Part shown: piece by piece, positions 26,095-35,316 of the stretch
How the letters are laid out: every line of letters starts with the position of its first letter
How positions within the stretch are numbered: the first letter of the stretch is position 1
DNA from: Echinicola strongylocentroti
GTDB taxonomy: Bacteria > Bacteroidota > Bacteroidia > Cytophagales > Cyclobacteriaceae
Assembly: GCF_003260975.1 (NCBI RefSeq)
Contig: NZ_CP030041.1
Location: 3,767,001 to 3,831,000 of the forward strand
Reading direction: 5' to 3'
Length of the DNA stretch: 64,000 bases
Notes under the pieces: generated by a model
The model's database searches: none
The model's input: only the letters and a program-made list of their open reading frames with translations
What the model was told of the DNA's origin: nothing
Translations under genes and position numbers: made by a program

Positions 26095-27029
26095 TGCAGC
26101 CTATACGAATAGGAACACGGGGCAGTAAACTTGCCCTTTTTCAGGCACATCATATTGCGGACCTTTTACAGCTCCAAGGCTTTCAGACGGAAATTGTCGT
26201 GATTACCACCAAGGGAGATAAGATCCTGGATGTATCCATTTCAAAAATCGGGAGCAAGGGAGTGTTTACCGAAGAGCTGGAGGAGCAGCTGGCCAGTGGA
26301 GATGTGGACATTGCCGTACACAGCGCCAAGGACATGCCTTCTTCTTTGCCAGATGGATTTGAGCTTATCTCCTATACCAAGAGAGAAAAGGTCAATGATG
26401 TTATTTTGAGCCACCGCGAAGATATTGATTACAAGAATCCACGTAAACCCTTGCTTTTGGGGACATCTTCTACCCGAAGGGTGGCCACACTCAAGCATTA
26501 TTATCCGCATGTCAAAACGGTGGAAGTAAGGGGCAATCTCCAGACTCGGATCAAAAAAATGGAGGAAGGCACCTGCGATGCCTTGTTGTTGGCTTATGCG
26601 GGGGCGCACAGGATGGGCTATGATGAACTGATCCGCCATGAGCTTTCGCTGGATGAATTTACACCGGCAGTGGGGCAAGGGAGTATAGCTGTAGAGGCTT
26701 TTGAAACGCTGGATCCAGCACTCAAAAAGCAAATCGTGGCAGCTACGCACCACACAGAGACGGGGTATCGGCTAAGAGCGGAGAGGAGTTATCTTAAGAT
26801 CCTAGAAGGAGGATGCAGCATTCCGGTTTTTTGTTTGGCGCACTATCGGGCAGGACAGGTGGATATGAGTGGGGGGATCATTAGCCTAGATGGTAAAGAG
26901 CGGATCCAGCATGAGGTGTCAGGCCCGGCAGATGAGGCAGAAATGGTAGGAAAGAGCTTGGCAGAAAAGGTGATCCAGTCAGGAGGGGATCGCATTTTAA
27001 AAGAGATTAGACAGCAACTTAACAATTAA
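26094..27029 (+). CDS. hemC: Hydroxymethylbilane synthase (porphobilinogen deaminase)
   Basis: 311 residues, as expected. The enzyme joins four porphobilinogens into hydroxymethylbilane in haem synthesis. The catalytic Asp is residue 80 in VHSAKDMP, the substrate-binding arginines lie in GTSSTRRVATL (123-133) and VRGNLQTRIKK (145-155), and the dipyrromethane cofactor is bound by Cys 241 in LEGGCSIPV. It is translationally linked to rimK by a 1-base overlap. Confidence 0.97.
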   Translation: MQPIRIGTRGSKLALFQAHHIADLLQLQGFQTEIVVITTKGDKILDVSISKIGSKGVFTEELEEQLASGDVDIAVHSAKDMPSSLPDGFELISYTKREKVNDVILSHREDIDYKNPRKPLLLGTSSTRRVATLKHYYPHVKTVEVRGNLQTRIKKMEEGTCDALLLAYAGAHRMGYDELIRHELSLDEFTPAVGQGSIAVEAFETLDPALKKQIVAATHHTETGYRLRAERSYLKILEGGCSIPVFCLAHYRAGQVDMSGGIISLDGKERIQHEVSGPADEAEMVGKSLAEKVIQSGGDRILKEIRQQLNN

Positions 27030-27030
27030 C

Positions 27031-27873
27031 ATGAAAATACATTTCCTTGGACTGGCCTTATTACTGTCCTTGCTGATTTCCTGTTCTTCCCAAAAGGATT
27101 CACTTATTAAAATCCACACCAGACACGGCGATATCTTTGCCATTCTCTATGATGAAACACCAAAGCATAAAGAGAACTTTATCAAGCTGGCAGAGGCTGG
27201 GAGATTTGACAGTACGGAGTTTCACCGCATCATCGATAACTTCATGATCCAAGGCGGAGACGTCTTTACCAAAGAGGGCTTGCCCGAGTCGGAATGGTAT
27301 ACTATTCCGGCAGAGCTTGGCCGAGGATATGTCCATGAAAAAGGGGCACTGGCCGCAGCACGACAATCAGATCATGTCAATCCCGAAAAACGATCCAGTG
27401 GATGTCAGTTTTATATCGTGGAGGGAAGGGTCTACAGTGAAGAAGAGCTGACTACTGATATCAAAGGTCTTCAGAAACAGTTTATGAAGTACATTTCACT
27501 GGAAAGCCAGCGTGCACTTGCCGAGCAATACGTGCAGCTCTATGAGGAAGAGAAATACGATGAGATGACCGAGTTGATGCTGTCCAAAAAAGAAGCAATA
27601 GAAGATTTTTTGCATGTCAACCTATCCAAAGAAATGACAGAAGAATCCATTGAAGCATTTACTACCGTCGGGGGGAACCCCCACTTGGATGAGGGAGGGT
27701 ATACTGTCTTTGGAAAGGTGATCAAAGGCATGGATGTCGTGGACAAGATTTCGGAAGAAAAAACAGCGGCGATGGACAGGCCGGTTGATCCGGTCTATAT
27801 TACGGTAGAAGTAGCAAAAGTACCCAAAAAGAAAATCACAAAAGAATACGGCTTTGAATATCCAGAAGAATAA
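27031..27873 (+). CDS. Cyclophilin-type peptidyl-prolyl isomerase lipoprotein with a large insert
   Basis: 280 residues. The lipoprotein signal MKIHFLGLALLLSLLISC ends with Cys 18. The cyclophilin core is split: ILYDETPKHKENFIKLAEAG, EFHRIIDNFMIQGGD and RSSGCQFYIVEG come first, then an insert of about 85 mostly helical residues (about 134-215), and then the closing GGYTVFGKVIKGMDVVDKI. The insert is charged and may be a coiled coil or a chaperone arm. It likely folds periplasmic or surface lipoproteins. It overlaps the next gene by 20 nt in another frame and starts 2 nt after hemC. Confidence 0.88.
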   Translation: MKIHFLGLALLLSLLISCSSQKDSLIKIHTRHGDIFAILYDETPKHKENFIKLAEAGRFDSTEFHRIIDNFMIQGGDVFTKEGLPESEWYTIPAELGRGYVHEKGALAAARQSDHVNPEKRSSGCQFYIVEGRVYSEEELTTDIKGLQKQFMKYISLESQRALAEQYVQLYEEEKYDEMTELMLSKKEAIEDFLHVNLSKEMTEESIEAFTTVGGNPHLDEGGYTVFGKVIKGMDVVDKISEEKTAAMDRPVDPVYITVEVAKVPKKKITKEYGFEYPEE

Positions 27874-28786
27874 CAAACCCAGCCTTCTGATCACAGGGGC
27901 AAATGGCCTCCTGGGCCAAAAACTGGTCAAACGGCTGCTCGAAAAGAAAACCTTCAATGTGATCGCAACAGGCAGAGGGGCTTGTAGGCTTCCCCGTGAG
28001 TGGGAAGGGTTTGCCTACGCTTCTATGGACATTACCAACAAGGCAAATGTCCTGGAGGTTTTTCAGCAATATACTCCAGAAGTGGTCATCCATGGTGCAG
28101 CCATGACCAATGTCGATGAATGTGAGACCTCTCAAGAGGCCTGCTACCAGCAAAATGTGGCCGCTGTAGCTAATATTATAATCGCTGCTGAAAAAAGCAA
28201 TAGCTACTTGGTACATGTGTCGACCGATTTTATATTTGATGGGGAGGGAGGTCCCTATTCGGAAGAAGCTGTGCCATTACCGATCAACTACTATGGTGAG
28301 ACGAAGCTGCAAGCCGAAGCGTTGATCCGGCAATCTAAGCTGAATTGGGGGATTGCTCGGACGGTGTTGGTGTATGGGATTTCCCATGACATGAGCAGGT
28401 CAAACATTGTGCTTTGGGTGAAGAAATCCCTTGAGGAAGGCAAGGAGCTACAGTTAGTGGATGATCAGTGGAGGACGCCCACCTTGGCGGAGGATCTGGC
28501 AGAGGGCTGTATCCTTATGGCCGAGAAGCGTGCAAAGGGTGTTTTTAACATCTCTGGAGATGAGTTGTTGACGCCTTATGATATGGCTATCCAGACAGCT
28601 GAATTCTTTGAATTGGACAAAACCAAGATCAATAAAACGGATTCCAGTGCCTTTAAGCAGACCGCTAAAAGACCCATGAAAACAGGCTTTGTCATCCAAA
28701 AAGCTAAAGATCAGTTGAAATTTAAACCAAAAAGTTTCAAGGAAGGAATTGAAATTCTGGCAAAACAGCTTAATTTAGCCCATTGA
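27854..28786 (+). CDS. RmlD-like NAD-dependent sugar-nucleotide reductase (SDR family)
   Basis: 310 residues. The Rossmann motif GANGLLGQ is at 15-22, the conserved STDFIFDGEGGPY near 119-131, and the catalytic YxxxK is YGETK near 143-147. The family includes dTDP-4-dehydrorhamnose reductase; no neighbouring rml genes support rhamnose synthesis, so the substrate is left open. Its start lies inside the end of the PPIase gene, which suggests coupling. Confidence 0.85.
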   Translation: MNIQKNNKPSLLITGANGLLGQKLVKRLLEKKTFNVIATGRGACRLPREWEGFAYASMDITNKANVLEVFQQYTPEVVIHGAAMTNVDECETSQEACYQQNVAAVANIIIAAEKSNSYLVHVSTDFIFDGEGGPYSEEAVPLPINYYGETKLQAEALIRQSKLNWGIARTVLVYGISHDMSRSNIVLWVKKSLEEGKELQLVDDQWRTPTLAEDLAEGCILMAEKRAKGVFNISGDELLTPYDMAIQTAEFFELDKTKINKTDSSAFKQTAKRPMKTGFVIQKAKDQLKFKPKSFKEGIEILAKQLNLAH

Positions 28787-29040
28787 AAAAAAGAACATTC
28801 GTCAGAATAAATCCTATTTTGCCTCTTTACCTTATGGCTTTTATCCCCAATATCAGTTGTTACCTTTTTATTAAAGGCTACATTCCCAACGAGGGAAGGT
28901 GGAGTTTGGCGTTATAACGCCCACTCCCAATGGAAGGATGAAGGAGTATACAAGTCAGGTAACCAGTAGTGTAAGGGTGAGTAAGGTGAAGGTTCGTGTG
29001 TTAAAAGGCTTAAGTATACCAATCAAATAAAAAACATATC

Positions 29041-30663
29041 ATGTATAGAAAACTTCTATCCTTCTTGATTTTTCTTTTTCCTATATCGCTTCTTGCACAA
29101 GAGGCCGCTCCAACTGAAGAATTGAGTTTTGGACAAAGAATAGACCGATCTTTCCAGCCTATTGCCGATGCTTGGGAGAGTTTAGTGCTTTATCCAATAC
29201 CCATTGGTGGCTATGATATTCCGATTGTGCTGATCCTGCTTGTTTCTGGTGCTACATTTTTTACGATTTACTTTGCAGTACCTGGTATCACCAAAATGGG
29301 CCTTTCGATCAACACGGTTCGAGGAAAATACGATGACTTAGAAAGAAATTATAGAGACCCGGAAAATCCCAATGTGATCCCCGATGAGGCCAAAGGCGGA
29401 GAGGTGAGTCACTTTCAGGCCTTGGCTACGGCAGTTTCCGGAACAGTAGGCTTGGGAAATATTGCGGGTGTGGCGGTAGCCATTGCCTTGGGTGGCCCAG
29501 GAGCTACCTTTTGGATGATTATCTGCGGTTTGCTGGGAATGAGCACGAAATTCGTGGAGTGTACCCTTGGGGTAAAATACCGAGATATAGAAGATGACGG
29601 CACCGTACACGGTGGCCCGATGTATTACCTGTCACGTGGCTTGGGGCATGACCTGAAAAAGGGTCGTCTAGGGCAGTTTTTGGGAGGCCTTTTTGCAGTG
29701 CTCTGCGTAGGAGCCTCTTTTGGAGGAGGAAATGCCTTCCAATCCAACCAAGCAGCTTCTCAGATTGCCAACTTGACAGGGATCAATTTTCAGACGAATG
29801 GTTTTTGGATCGGAGTAGTGCTGGCGGTATTGGTAGCTGTTGTGATCATAGGTGGTATCAAAAGAATTGCGACCATTACAGAAAAAGTAGTGCCCGTAAT
29901 GGCTGCTGTGTATGTATTGGCATCATTGATCATTCTTGGTGCACATTATGATTATGTCGATGATGCCATTGGGCTGATTATCGAAGGGGCATTTACGCCG
30001 ATGGCCGGTTTGGGAGGAATGCTTGGAGTGTTGATCGTTGGATTTCAGCGAGCAGCATTTTCCAATGAAGCCGGTGCTGGTTCTGCAGCGATCGCCCACT
30101 CTGCCGTGAAGACGAAGTTTCCGGCGAGTGAAGGCGTTGTGGCCTTATTGGAGCCGTTGATCGATACGGTGGTCGTATGTACGATGACGGCATTGGTGAT
30201 TATCTTTTTTAATATTGACGGTGGGTTGAATAACGTAGAGAGTATTTTTACCTACGGTGGAGACGGAAGTGGCAATGTGGTGCTGAAAGACTCTGGAGCT
30301 TCTATCGGTGGAGTGGAATTGACCACGATGGCGTATGATTCCGTGATCCCACATTTCTCGTATGTGCTGACTGTCGCCATCATTCTGTTTGCATTCTCCA
30401 CAATGATCTCATGGTCCTATTATGGGTTGCAATCTTGGAAATACCTTTTTGGAAGAAGCAAGGCTGCCGACTTGACGTACAAGTTATTGTTCATCGCATT
30501 CATCATTATTGGAGCTTCTACGACGCTAAATGCCGTCGTGAAATTCTCCGATGCCATGATATTGGCCTTGGTATTCCCTAATATGATTGGGTTATTCTTC
30601 CTGTTTCCAAAAGTGAAGCTTGAGCTGAAAAGATATATGGCTGCAATAAAAACACAAAAATAA
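29041..30663 (+). CDS. Alanine/glycine:cation symporter (AGCS family)
   Basis: 540 residues with about eleven transmembrane helices after an N-terminal signal-like segment (MYRKLLSFLIFLFPISLLAQ), which is longer than in the enterobacterial members. The family signature GLGNIAGVAVAIALGGPGA is at about 138-156, followed by MVTGFVEC-equivalent MSTKFVECTLGVKYR, and GFQRAAFSNEAGAGSAAIAH near 338-357. These proteins import alanine, glycine or related amino acids with Na+ or H+. A 254-bp leader precedes it, with an imperfect hairpin at 28901-28926. Confidence 0.92.
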   Translation: MYRKLLSFLIFLFPISLLAQEAAPTEELSFGQRIDRSFQPIADAWESLVLYPIPIGGYDIPIVLILLVSGATFFTIYFAVPGITKMGLSINTVRGKYDDLERNYRDPENPNVIPDEAKGGEVSHFQALATAVSGTVGLGNIAGVAVAIALGGPGATFWMIICGLLGMSTKFVECTLGVKYRDIEDDGTVHGGPMYYLSRGLGHDLKKGRLGQFLGGLFAVLCVGASFGGGNAFQSNQAASQIANLTGINFQTNGFWIGVVLAVLVAVVIIGGIKRIATITEKVVPVMAAVYVLASLIILGAHYDYVDDAIGLIIEGAFTPMAGLGGMLGVLIVGFQRAAFSNEAGAGSAAIAHSAVKTKFPASEGVVALLEPLIDTVVVCTMTALVIIFFNIDGGLNNVESIFTYGGDGSGNVVLKDSGASIGGVELTTMAYDSVIPHFSYVLTVAIILFAFSTMISWSYYGLQSWKYLFGRSKAADLTYKLLFIAFIIIGASTTLNAVVKFSDAMILALVFPNMIGLFFLFPKVKLELKRYMAAIKTQK

Positions 30664-30763
30664 GCTGTTTGCCAAACAAAAGGAATAGCACTTGTATATT
30701 GGCAGGGTATTTGAAACTGATGAGGCCTGTTAAGCAAGTGTTTATTTAAAATATGTGATCGTA

Positions 30764-31354
30764 ATGAGAAAAATTTGGTTTTTGGTCATTGCCTTTCTAA
30801 GCGTGAGTGCGGCCGGCCGGGCACAGGATTTCAGTATTGGGCCTAAGTTTGGGGTTTCCCAAGGAAATATTCAAGTGGATGGAGATGGGTACGAGAGTGG
30901 TAGCGAAAAATTGGGTTACCATGTAGGTGCCTTTGTGAGAATGGGAGGCAATTCTCTTTATTTGCAGCCGGAGGTACTCTATGTCAATACAGGCGGAGAG
31001 ATCAAAGAGTCACAAGGAGACAATGAGAGAACGTATGAAGCATCGTTCAATCGGTTTGATGTGCCCATTATGTTGGGCTTTAAGCTAGGAGATGTTTTCA
31101 GGATTCAAGGTGGACCAGTAGCCAGCTTCTTGCTTAATTCAAAATTCAAGAACGACATTGTGCCAGACCCTGAGCCAGAATATAAAAATGCTACAGTAGG
31201 ATATCAGGCTGGTATTGGCTTTGATATAGCCAATATGATCATCGATTTAAAATACGAAGGTTCGCTGAGCAAACAATCTGAGAGCATCGCGGGATTTGAT
31301 ACGGACCAGCGGCAAAATCAGCTTATCGTCTCCTTGGGTCTTCGGTTATTTTGA
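30764..31354 (+). CDS. Small outer membrane beta-barrel protein
   Basis: 196 residues from the ATG at 30764, at which the signal peptide MRKIWFLVIAFLSVSAAGRA begins; an in-frame ATG at 30755 adds three residues. The mature protein is of the PorT/opacity-like barrel type: DFSIGPKFGVSQGN at the beginning, paired strands with FRIQGGPVASFLL, and a final LIVSLGLRLF with C-terminal Phe. The stop codon lies directly on the first base of a fold-back repeat. Confidence 0.82.
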   Translation: MRKIWFLVIAFLSVSAAGRAQDFSIGPKFGVSQGNIQVDGDGYESGSEKLGYHVGAFVRMGGNSLYLQPEVLYVNTGGEIKESQGDNERTYEASFNRFDVPIMLGFKLGDVFRIQGGPVASFLLNSKFKNDIVPDPEPEYKNATVGYQAGIGFDIANMIIDLKYEGSLSKQSESIAGFDTDQRQNQLIVSLGLRLF

Positions 31355-31420
31355 ACCCGGAATATGCATTGGCCTATCTACGCCACGGCGCATAAGTATT
31401 GCGACTTGATAAATCGGGTT
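31354..31420. repeat. AACCCGG fold-back repeat, copy 2 (short form)
   Basis: 67 bp starting AACCCGGAATATGCATTGG and ending TAAATCGGGTT. It shares GCCTATCTACGCCACGGCGCA with copy 1 up to about base 45 and lacks the central stem. Its first A is the last base of the barrel protein's TGA. Confidence 0.75.
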
Positions 31421-31440
31421 GAACCAACACTAAAAAACAC

Positions 31441-31472
31441 TAAAAAGGCGGCTCTATCAGGGCGGCCTTTTT
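31441..31472. terminator. Bidirectional terminator between convergent genes
   Basis: AAAAAGGC (about 31441-31449) pairs with GCCTTTTT, with further GC pairing inside; an A run on one side and T run on the other allow action in both directions. Confidence 0.7.
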
Positions 31473-31493
31473 TTGCCGTTTTCTAGAGGTAGG

Positions 31494-32060
31494 CTACTTA
31501 AGTTGGTCTAAGCCAGAACGGGGTTTTTCCTGAAGCTTTTTGTAGGCTGATGGCGTCATGCCCGTGGTTTTTTTGAATTGTCCGGATAAATGCTGAACAC
31601 TGCTATAACCTAATTTCCAGGCAATTTCGCTAAGCTGTAATTCTTGGTTGAAGAGCAATTCTTTTGCTTTTTCCAGCTTTAGCCTGATAAAGTATTTTTC
31701 AATGGTGGAACCTTCCTTGCTGCTGAAAAGGTGGCTCATTTTGCTGTAATCCTGACCAATTTCGTCGCCAAGGTATTTGGCTAAGCTTAAGGAGGCGGGG
31801 ATTTCGTCCAGTAGTACCAGTTCGTGCAGTTTGTTTTTGATCCGCTCGATGAGGCGGCTGTCAGGGTCTTGGATAAGTCCAAAGCCAAGTTTTTCCAAGT
31901 GGGTTTTCAACTCGGATAGCTTGGACGGTGCTGGAAGTGTATCCAGTGTTACCTTGCCCAAATCCACTTTTTCAAAAGGTACGTTTTGTTCCTTCAGAAT
32001 ACTTTCCACCGCCATGATACAGCGCGGACAGACCATGTTTTTTACCAATAACTCAGACAT
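31494..32060 (-). CDS. AraC-family regulator with a heavy-metal-associated-like N-terminus
   Basis: 188 residues. The N-terminus MSELLVKNMVCPRCIMAVE has the MxCxxC arrangement of HMA metal-binding domains (Cys 11 and Cys 14), followed by VPFEKVDLGKVTLD and LGFGLIQD as in the ferredoxin-like HMA fold. The C-terminal 100 residues hold an AraC-type double helix-turn-helix (LQLSEIAWKLGYSSVQHLSG, then FKKTTGMTPSAYKKL). I infer a metal- or thiol-sensing regulator. No metal transport gene lies beside it in the window, so the target is unknown. Confidence 0.82.
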   Translation of the reverse strand: MSELLVKNMVCPRCIMAVESILKEQNVPFEKVDLGKVTLDTLPAPSKLSELKTHLEKLGFGLIQDPDSRLIERIKNKLHELVLLDEIPASLSLAKYLGDEIGQDYSKMSHLFSSKEGSTIEKYFIRLKLEKAKELLFNQELQLSEIAWKLGYSSVQHLSGQFKKTTGMTPSAYKKLQEKPRSGLDQLK

Positions 32061-32236
32061 ACTTCTTTAAACCGAATTTTCATGGTATAAGTTTGCCTTT
32101 TTGGCAGTAAAAGTAGTGAAGTGGAGTGGGAGGTTTGGGAAGTCAAGAATCTTGGTGGCTTTGATGACATATTTTAGTCCATTGTTGAAGAATTGAGTAG
32201 GCTGGAGTAGCTTTGCTGTAACTACACCGTGAGATT

Positions 32237-34222
32237 ATGCCCCAAGATATGGTTTTTGACAGAAAGCGTTTGAGCGATAGTGACCTGCTTCACTTTTATG
32301 AGAAGCTGCTCATGCCGCGGAAGATTGAGGAAAAGATGCTTCTCTTACTACGGCAAGGCAAAATCTCCAAATGGTTTAGTGGCTGGGGGCAGGAAGCCAT
32401 CTCGATAGCCGCTGTAATGGCCATGAAGGAGGAGGAGTTTTTACTGCCCATGCACCGCAATTTGGGTGTTTTTACTGGTAGGGATGTTCCGTTGGATCGG
32501 TTGTTTGCACAGTTTCAAGGAAAGGTATCGGGCTTCACCAAGGGGCGGGACCGTTCCTTCCATTTCGGGTCTCTGGAACATCATATCGTTGGGATGATTT
32601 CCCATTTGGGGCCTCAGCTGGCGGTGGCAGATGGGATTGCCCTGGCCAGCAAACTCTCGGGAGAAAACAAGGCTACATTGGTCTTTACGGGAGATGGTGC
32701 TACTTCAGAAGGGGATTTTCACGAAGCATTGAATGTGGCGTCTGTCTGGCAGCTTCCCGTGATTTTTGTTGTCGAGCATAATGGTTACGGGCTTTCTACC
32801 CCCAGTGAGGAACAGTTTCGTTTCAAGCAATTTGTCGATAAAGGAGCGGGCTATGGTATGGACGCTGTAAAAGTGGATGGAAACAACGTGCTGGAGCTGT
32901 ACCATGAGTTGTCCAAAATCGCCGAAGATATCAGGACACGCCCCAGGCCATTTTTGGTAGAGGCCATGACTTACCGAATGCGAGGGCACGAGGAATCCTC
33001 AGGGACCAAGTACGTGCCAAAGGCTTACTTCGAGGAGGGAAGAAAAAGTGATCCTTTAGAAAGCTATGAGGCCTTTTTGGTAGGAATAGGCCTGCTTGAC
33101 AGTAATGCTAGAAGGGCGGTTGAAAGTAGGGTAGATGCTCAAATAGAAGCAGGGCTTAAAGCGGCTTTTGGGGCGCCTACTCCTGAGGCGAGTGAGAAAG
33201 AAACGGATGATGTGTACTGTCCTTTTACTCTCGAAGTCACGCTGCCGGAGACTAAAGATGTCAGCCAAAAAAGATTGTTGGATGCCATAAGTGACGCATT
33301 ACGATGGAGTATGCGAAAGTTTCCGAACTTGGTGCTGATGGGGCAGGATATTGGGATTTATGGTGGGGCGTTTAAAGTGACAGCGGGTTTTTTGGATGAG
33401 TTTGGGGCAGATCGGGTGCGCAATACGCCGTTATGTGAAAGTGCGATCATCGGTGCAGCACTGGGGCTTTCCATAAAAGGATATAAGACGATGGTGGAAA
33501 TGCAGTTTGCCGATTTTGTGAGTTGCGGTTTTAACCAGATTGTGAATAACCTCGCCAAGATCCATTACCGTTGGGGACAGCATGCAGATGTGGTCATCCG
33601 CATGCCTACTGGAGCTGGTGTCGGTGCGGGGCCATTTCACTCCCAATCGAATGAAGCGTGGTTTTTTCATACCCCAGGACTAAAGGTAATTTACCCATCT
33701 TCCCCTCAGGATGCCAAAGGCCTGCTGTCAGCAGCGATCGAAGATCCCAATCCATGTCTGTTTTTTGAGCATAAGGCGCTCTATCGATCGATTACAGAAC
33801 AGGTGCCGGATGATTATTATACCTTGGAAATAGGTAAGGCCAACTTGGTGAAAGAAGGCAATCAGCTGACGGTGGTGACCTACGGGATGGGAGTGCACTG
33901 GGCAAAGAAAGCAATCGAGGAACATGATGTCAGCGCAGATGTATTGGATTTGCGCACACTACTGCCGTGGGACAAGGAAAGTGTGGCGCTCTCCGTAAAG
34001 AAAACCAATAAGGTGATCATCCTGCACGAAGATAGCCTGACCGGTGGCATTGGGGCGGAGATTGCTGCCTGGATCAGTGAGCACTGCTTTGAGTGGTTGG
34101 ATGCGCCGGTGATGCGTGAGGGGAGTTTGGATACTCCTGTGCCTTTTGCGGCTACCTTGGAGGCGGACTTTCTGCCTGAGAGGCGTTTCAGGGAAAAGCT
34201 ACTTGCGCTACTGGCGTATTGA
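32237..34222 (+). CDS. Fused E1 alpha/beta of a branched-chain 2-oxoacid dehydrogenase complex
   Basis: 661 residues, both subunits in one chain. Alpha part about 1-300: MLLLLRQGKISKW, the thiamine diphosphate motif GDGATSEGDFHEALNVA near 154-170, and AMTYRMRGHEESSG with the phosphorylation-loop-like region near 239-252. Beta part about 335-661: LMGQDIGIYGGAFKVT, then RVRNTPLCESAIIGAALG, and EDSLTGGIGAEIAAWI. The E1 decarboxylates 2-oxoisovalerate-type acids and hands the acyl group to lipoyl-E2. E2 and E3 are not in the window. It converges with the MOSC gene 5 bp downstream. Confidence 0.9.
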   Translation: MPQDMVFDRKRLSDSDLLHFYEKLLMPRKIEEKMLLLLRQGKISKWFSGWGQEAISIAAVMAMKEEEFLLPMHRNLGVFTGRDVPLDRLFAQFQGKVSGFTKGRDRSFHFGSLEHHIVGMISHLGPQLAVADGIALASKLSGENKATLVFTGDGATSEGDFHEALNVASVWQLPVIFVVEHNGYGLSTPSEEQFRFKQFVDKGAGYGMDAVKVDGNNVLELYHELSKIAEDIRTRPRPFLVEAMTYRMRGHEESSGTKYVPKAYFEEGRKSDPLESYEAFLVGIGLLDSNARRAVESRVDAQIEAGLKAAFGAPTPEASEKETDDVYCPFTLEVTLPETKDVSQKRLLDAISDALRWSMRKFPNLVLMGQDIGIYGGAFKVTAGFLDEFGADRVRNTPLCESAIIGAALGLSIKGYKTMVEMQFADFVSCGFNQIVNNLAKIHYRWGQHADVVIRMPTGAGVGAGPFHSQSNEAWFFHTPGLKVIYPSSPQDAKGLLSAAIEDPNPCLFFEHKALYRSITEQVPDDYYTLEIGKANLVKEGNQLTVVTYGMGVHWAKKAIEEHDVSADVLDLRTLLPWDKESVALSVKKTNKVIILHEDSLTGGIGAEIAAWISEHCFEWLDAPVMREGSLDTPVPFAATLEADFLPERRFREKLLALLAY

Positions 34223-34227
34223 TGGGG

Positions 34228-35025
34228 TTATTGGATGATGTTGACTTTATCGCCTATTTTTACCCTTCCCCTTTCGAGCGCAATCATGTTTTGGCCAAAA
34301 AGCACTTTTTTGTCCTTTAGCCGATAGGTGGAAAGCGTTTTTAAAGGCTCTTTGCCCTTTGTTCCCGTTTGTTGGTCCACGGTGGTCATGACGCAGCGAG
34401 CACAGGGTTTGGTGACTTTAAATGTGCACTTCCCGATCTGAAGTTGCTCCCATCCATCTTCTTCAAATGCTTCGCATCCGCTGATGACGATATTAGGGCG
34501 GAAACGCTCCATGGGGACAGCCAGTTCCAAACGCTGGTTGAGGTCGTCAAGCGAAGCCTGACTGATCAGCAGATAAGGCATGGCATCTGCAAAACTGACC
34601 GTTTCGTCGTTTACAGCGTATTTTTCTTTGATCGATCGGGTGGTGTTTTCTGGCATAAATACCAAGTGGCATGGAGTGGCCAGCATCTTCGAGAACCAAT
34701 GGTCCACTTCGGGGTTTACGATTTGCCCTGATACCACATCATCCCAGACGCTTACTTCCATCAACTGATCCGTTTCGGGAGTGAAGGGGATGTTGATCTT
34801 TTGGTGGGGATGGAGCTTATGGAGGACCTCTAAGCCTTGATCGTTAAGATTTACTTGAAGAAGGGCCATAATAGGCAGTGCGCGCTGAGTCATAAAAGTA
34901 CCTGTGTCGTCGACCAACATCCATCGTCGGTCCCACCGAAAGCCTTTGGTAAGTACTTCTGCTTCATCCAAGCGAATTCCGCCAAGGGATTTGATGGGGT
35001 AAATGTAAATGTCCTGTACTTGCAT
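34228..35025 (-). CDS. MOSC-domain protein (YcbX-like)
   Basis: 265 residues. An N-terminal MOSC-associated beta-barrel (MQVQDIYIYPIKSLGGIRL; FMTQRALPIMALL) precedes the C-terminal MOSC domain with the conserved cysteine in KPCARCVMTTVDQQTG near 213-228 and a final VLFGQNMIALERGRVKIGD. MOSC proteins bind molybdenum cofactor or a pyranopterin sulfur and often reduce N-hydroxylated compounds with a partner. The partner is not apparent here. It probably follows the 93-codon gene upstream. Confidence 0.85.
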   Translation of the reverse strand: MQVQDIYIYPIKSLGGIRLDEAEVLTKGFRWDRRWMLVDDTGTFMTQRALPIMALLQVNLNDQGLEVLHKLHPHQKINIPFTPETDQLMEVSVWDDVVSGQIVNPEVDHWFSKMLATPCHLVFMPENTTRSIKEKYAVNDETVSFADAMPYLLISQASLDDLNQRLELAVPMERFRPNIVISGCEAFEEDGWEQLQIGKCTFKVTKPCARCVMTTVDQQTGTKGKEPLKTLSTYRLKDKKVLFGQNMIALERGRVKIGDKVNIIQ

Positions 35026-35034
35026 GTCGTGGTT

Positions 35035-35316
35035 TTAGTAACCTAATTTAAGGTTTTGTCGCGAAAAATCATGGAAAAGAGATGGGGAGTTCAGGGCAAA
35101 AGCATTTATCAGTTCTTGAGGCTGCTCCGACGAACTAGGAAAGCACTTGGACAGAATGTGTTCTGTTGGCGTGTTGGACTCTTTGGGTGGGGCGTGAGTA
35201 ATATTGTTTTGGGAAAGGGATTCCTCCTTCCACTCAGAAATAAAAAAGGAAACGATCATCCCGATGAGCAAGACCAAAAGCCATCTTAACCGTTCATTTC
35301 TCTGTGACGCATTCAT
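35035..35316 (-). CDS. Small membrane-anchored protein, unknown
   Basis: 93 residues. One transmembrane helix at about 11-28 (RWLLVLLIGMIVSFFISEW) is followed by a Ser/Pro/Asn-rich tail with no domain. It starts cleanly with ATG and lies 9 nt upstream of the MOSC gene on the same strand, which is the main argument for it. No homolog recalled; it could be a chance frame. Confidence 0.45.
   Translation of the reverse strand: MNASQRNERLRWLLVLLIGMIVSFFISEWKEESLSQNNITHAPPKESNTPTEHILSKCFPSSSEQPQELINAFALNSPSLFHDFSRQNLKLGY

Noticed and set aside
28787..29040. Possible glycine riboswitch before the alanine/glycine symporter
   Set aside because: There is a hairpin (28901-28926) but I do not see the conserved core of a glycine riboswitch, and no tandem aptamer.
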